17,752 nucleotides of DNA from Methanomicrobia archaeon (GTDB taxonomy: Archaea > Halobacteriota > Syntropharchaeia > Alkanophagales > Methanospirareceae): the NCBI GenBank assembly GCA_016928455.1, contig JAFGKP010000136.1:1-17752 (forward strand), written 5' to 3'. Shown here in pieces: positions 16,018 to 17,752 of the stretch (position 1 is its first letter; the number at the start of each line of letters is the position of its first letter). The position numbers and the translations under genes are program-made. The notes below the pieces were generated by a model that saw nothing but the letters and a program-made list of their open reading frames with translations, had not been told where the DNA came from and searched no databases.

Positions 16018-16029
16018 GTTATAAATAGC
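16018..16029 (-). promoter_or_regulatory. TATA box for the Ig-like membrane protein
   Basis: On the minus strand this reads CTATTTATAAC, about 55 bp before the ATG at 15967. It overlaps the last codons of the archaemetzincin pseudogene. Confidence 0.5.
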
Positions 16030-16520
16030 TTATGTGGGCTCGACACCGTTCACAGAGTCGCGCCGGCTTCGCTTCTGCCTCGGTCAGGGAATTTGAGTAG
16101 TGCATTACGCACTCGTTGGTGCAATGCTGCAGCCCCGGAACATGCCCCAGCTCATGTATCTCCTCCTTGACAATCAGCTCTTCAGAGTACAGTCGATGCG
16201 GGGAGAGCACAGCTGCTGTACCGGTATGTGCAAGCCCGAAGACGAAATTCATGCCCGCTACGTTACGTATATATCGTCATTGACGATCCATAAGGAGACA
16301 CCGTCGCGCTTCGACGTTACAGCAACGAGGTGCGCCAGAAGCTTGGAGGCGTTGGTTGTACTGTTTCCGCGGGCGGGAGAATGCCGTTTCCACCCCCTCT
16401 GCGGCCTGATGCAGTACCCCGATGGTCTCGAGTTTATAAACGTCCTCCGGCGCCTTCTGAACTGGTGCTACCGCAGCTGCACGCTCAGTCAGTATCGTGC
16501 AGAATCAAGAGGTTTTTCAT
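16019..16520 (-). pseudogene. amzA: Archaemetzincin (zinc metalloprotease) pseudogene with three frameshifts
   Basis: The 3' part (16019-16252, 77 aa) carries the archaemetzincin signature: HELGHVPGLQHC, meaning HExxHxxGxxH with the trailing Cys, then CVM and a final CERC that together hold the second zinc. Upstream coding continues in other frames. Segment NASKLLAHLVAVTSKRDGV to NDDIYV (about 16353-16262) is in a second frame, and VYKLETIG to RKQYN (about 16441-16355) is back in the first. A start MKNLLILHDT (ATG at 16520) is in a third. Each frame change falls on a perfect tandem duplication: CAGT twice (16486-16493), GTTG twice (16351-16358), TACGT twice (16259-16268). Dropping one unit of each gives an uninterrupted frame of about 162 aa with DIYVAGMNFVFG across the last junction. 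The region between VETAF and RKQYN also looks shorter than in the family. The true start is uncertain. Confidence 0.85.
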
Positions 16521-16752
16521 GCGCCGTCTCTGGATTACTCCCCCCCCGTTTTGCTACTATGACCGACCCGCATAATAGGTTAGGCTGTATATTATGCAGT
16601 AAGATTGGGGTAAGGAAAGCAGGTGTATCGAGCGCCACAGCACGAGGGAATGGGACAGTGAAGGATTCGGTGGCTCGTGAAAAAGTCCAGATGACCGAAT
16701 GGATGATCTAACGAAGTTTTATCCGTAAAGGTTTACAATAAACTCGTAGTGA
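16521..16752. other. Intergenic region without a recognisable gene
   Basis: The 232-bp stretch has an 8-base C run (16540-16547) and a TATA-like gttttatcc (about 16717-16725) that could serve arsM. A 50-aa open frame (from 16559, plus) has no ribosome site or recognisable domain and I do not call it. Confidence 0.4.
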
Positions 16753-16758
16753 GTGGCG

Positions 16759-17580
16759 ATGCGCGAAGATGAGTTACGGAAAACGGTACGAGAAGGCTAT
16801 GCGAAGATCGTGAAAAAGGAACGCTCCTGTTGTGCTCCGGTGAGTTCCTGTTGCGGAAGTACAGATTGGTCAGAGGAAATCAGCAAGAAGATAGGATACA
16901 CTGATGAAGAACTTAAATCCGTTCCTGAAGGCGCGAATCTCGGGCTCGGGTGTGGTAATCCGATCGCTCTGGCTTCGTTGCGGGAAGGCGAGATCGTTAT
17001 GGACCTCGGCTCAGGTGCGGGCTTTGACGCTTTCCTCGCGGCTGCTCGAGTGGGGAATACGGGCAAAGTCATCGGTGTGGACATGACGCCCGAAATGATC
17101 GAACGAGCACGCCTGAACGCAGAAAAAGGGAAGTATGAGAACGTCGAATTTCGGCTGGGCGAGATAGAAAATCTACCGGTTGAGGATAATTCCATTGATG
17201 TGGTCATCTCGAACTGCGTCATCAATCTCTCGCCCGATAAGGAGCGGGTCTTTAAAGAGGCTTACAGGGTACTCAAACCTGGCGGGCGACTGATGGTCTC
17301 GGATATCGTCCTGCTGAAAGAGCTCCCGGAGCCAATAAAAAATTCCATCGATGCGTATATTGGGTGCATTTCCGGTGCCATGATGAAGGATGAGTATCTC
17401 AAAACAATACAGGATGCCGGGTTTGAGAACATCACCATAGTAGCTGAGAGCTCTTCCCCTGTTGCGTGTATGGTAAATGACCCAACGGCCAGGGCAATTC
17501 TCACCGTGATACCACCAGAGAAGTTAAACGAGATTGGGATGATGGTTCAGAGCATAAAAGTCATGGGCAGGAAACCATAA
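16759..17580 (+). CDS. arsM: Arsenite S-adenosylmethionine methyltransferase
   Basis: Transfers methyl groups from SAM to As(III), giving methylated arsenicals; a cytoplasmic detoxification or arsenic-conversion enzyme. From the ATG at 16759 it is 273 aa, typical for the prokaryotic family; a GTG at 16753 would add two residues. An N-terminal Cys pair region (SCCAPVSSCCG, about 23-33) is followed by the Rossmann methyltransferase: motif I DLGSGAGFD (82-90), GVDMTPEM (106-113), LPVEDNSIDVVISN (139-152) and LKPGGRL. Three cysteines in family positions (C65 in GLGCGN, C153 in NCVINLS, C203 in GCISGAM) are the expected arsenite ligands. The C-terminal substrate-side domain is complete. No arsR, arsenite pump or arsenate reductase gene is next to it, so regulation is unclear. 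Confidence 0.92.
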   Translation: MREDELRKTVREGYAKIVKKERSCCAPVSSCCGSTDWSEEISKKIGYTDEELKSVPEGANLGLGCGNPIALASLREGEIVMDLGSGAGFDAFLAAARVGNTGKVIGVDMTPEMIERARLNAEKGKYENVEFRLGEIENLPVEDNSIDVVISNCVINLSPDKERVFKEAYRVLKPGGRLMVSDIVLLKELPEPIKNSIDAYIGCISGAMMKDEYLKTIQDAGFENITIVAESSSPVACMVNDPTARAILTVIPPEKLNEIGMMVQSIKVMGRKP

Positions 17581-17592
17581 TAAAAAGGGAGA

Positions 17593-17597
17593 TTTTT
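17593..17597 (+). terminator. Possible T-tract terminator after arsM
   Basis: A run of five T lies 13 bp after the arsM stop. Short T-tracts can terminate archaeal transcription; no hairpin is needed or seen. Confidence 0.3.
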
Positions 17598-17667
17598 GCT
17601 CTACGTTACCGTTGCACCATGTAAAAAGCGTTTTCTGAAAAAAATCCTTTGTAAGGCTATTGGTTAG

Positions 17668-17671
17668 AAAA
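17668..17671 (-). terminator. T-tract downstream of tRNA-Pro
   Basis: On the minus strand CTTTTCT begins 6 bp after the tRNA 3' end, a plausible short terminator. Confidence 0.35.
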
Positions 17672-17677
17672 GAGTTA

Positions 17678-17752
17678 TGGGGCAGCCCAGATTTGAACTG
17701 GGGTCCATGGCTCCCAAAGCCACGAGGATAGACCTGGCTACCCTACTGCCCC
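17678..17752 (-). tRNA. tRNA-Pro(UGG)
   Basis: Read on the minus strand, the gene begins at the last base of the window. It has a 7-bp acceptor stem (GGGGCAG with CTGCCCC), discriminator A at 17678, an anticodon stem GTGGC/GCCAT with loop TTTGGGA (anticodon TGG), and a 5-bp T stem CCCAG/CTGGG with loop TTCAAAT. CCA is not encoded and there is no intron. UGG decodes CCA and, by wobble, other Pro codons. Its promoter lies outside the window. Confidence 0.95.

Noticed and set aside
16100..16711. 203-aa plus-strand open frame
   Set aside because: It lies antisense to the archaemetzincin pseudogene, whose motifs are unmistakable on the minus strand. The frame has no recognisable domain or ribosome site; automatic callers may still pick it.

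Overview
The window comes from an archaeon, most likely a euryarchaeote of the methanogen/ANME/alkane-oxidiser group (Halobacteriota). The evidence is an archaeal-type glutamyl-tRNA synthetase, PGF-CTERM surface proteins (archaeosortase substrates), an archaemetzincin relic, TATA-box promoters and a wealth of N-glycosylation sequons in exported proteins. Placement nearer ANME-1/Syntropharchaeia is only a guess from the mix of cohesin/dockerin, PKD and PGF proteins. No methanogenesis or alkane-oxidation gene is present.

Layout. Positions 1-177 hold a 48-bp direct repeat and a palindrome at the 3' end of gltX (minus). Divergent from gltX is a two-gene unit for a cohesin-dockerin surface system: 2126-4156 (signal peptide, lamin-tail domain, Ig-like domain, cohesin, two PKD domains, dockerin) and 4173-5138 (cohesin, calcium-binding repeat, Pro-rich stalk, C-terminal membrane anchor). 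Positions 5139-5688 contain no convincing gene: an AT-rich stretch followed by a GC-rich block with hairpins.

Positions 5689-13680 hold a divergent surface/transport locus. A large PGF-CTERM surface protein is on the minus strand. On the plus strand a run of five genes begins with a second PGF-CTERM protein (PGF-pre-PGF domain), then a substrate-binding protein with an N-terminal EF-hand, a PflA/PflX-like radical SAM protein, a FecCD/BtuC-type permease and a FecE/BtuD-type ATPase. The two PGF-CTERM proteins share a C-terminal Ig-like module, and their intergenic region carries three alternating AAACCC/GGGTTT half-sites between the opposed TATA boxes.

Positions 13706-15385 hold a divergent pair: a DUF4349 membrane protein and a membrane-tethered winged-helix regulator. 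After this comes a small membrane-anchored Ig-fold protein (minus), then an archaemetzincin pseudogene (minus) whose three frame breaks each fall exactly on a perfect 4-5 bp tandem duplication, then a probable arsenite methyltransferase (arsM, plus). A tRNA-Pro(UGG) gene (minus) begins at the last base of the window.

The dominant theme is the cell surface: anchored adhesins or scaffolds, a probable S-layer-type protein, and uptake of a chelated metal, corrinoid or haem-like ligand. The strongest candidates for something new are the minimal cohesin/dockerin pair, the radical SAM gene embedded in the importer operon, and the micro-duplication pattern of gene decay.
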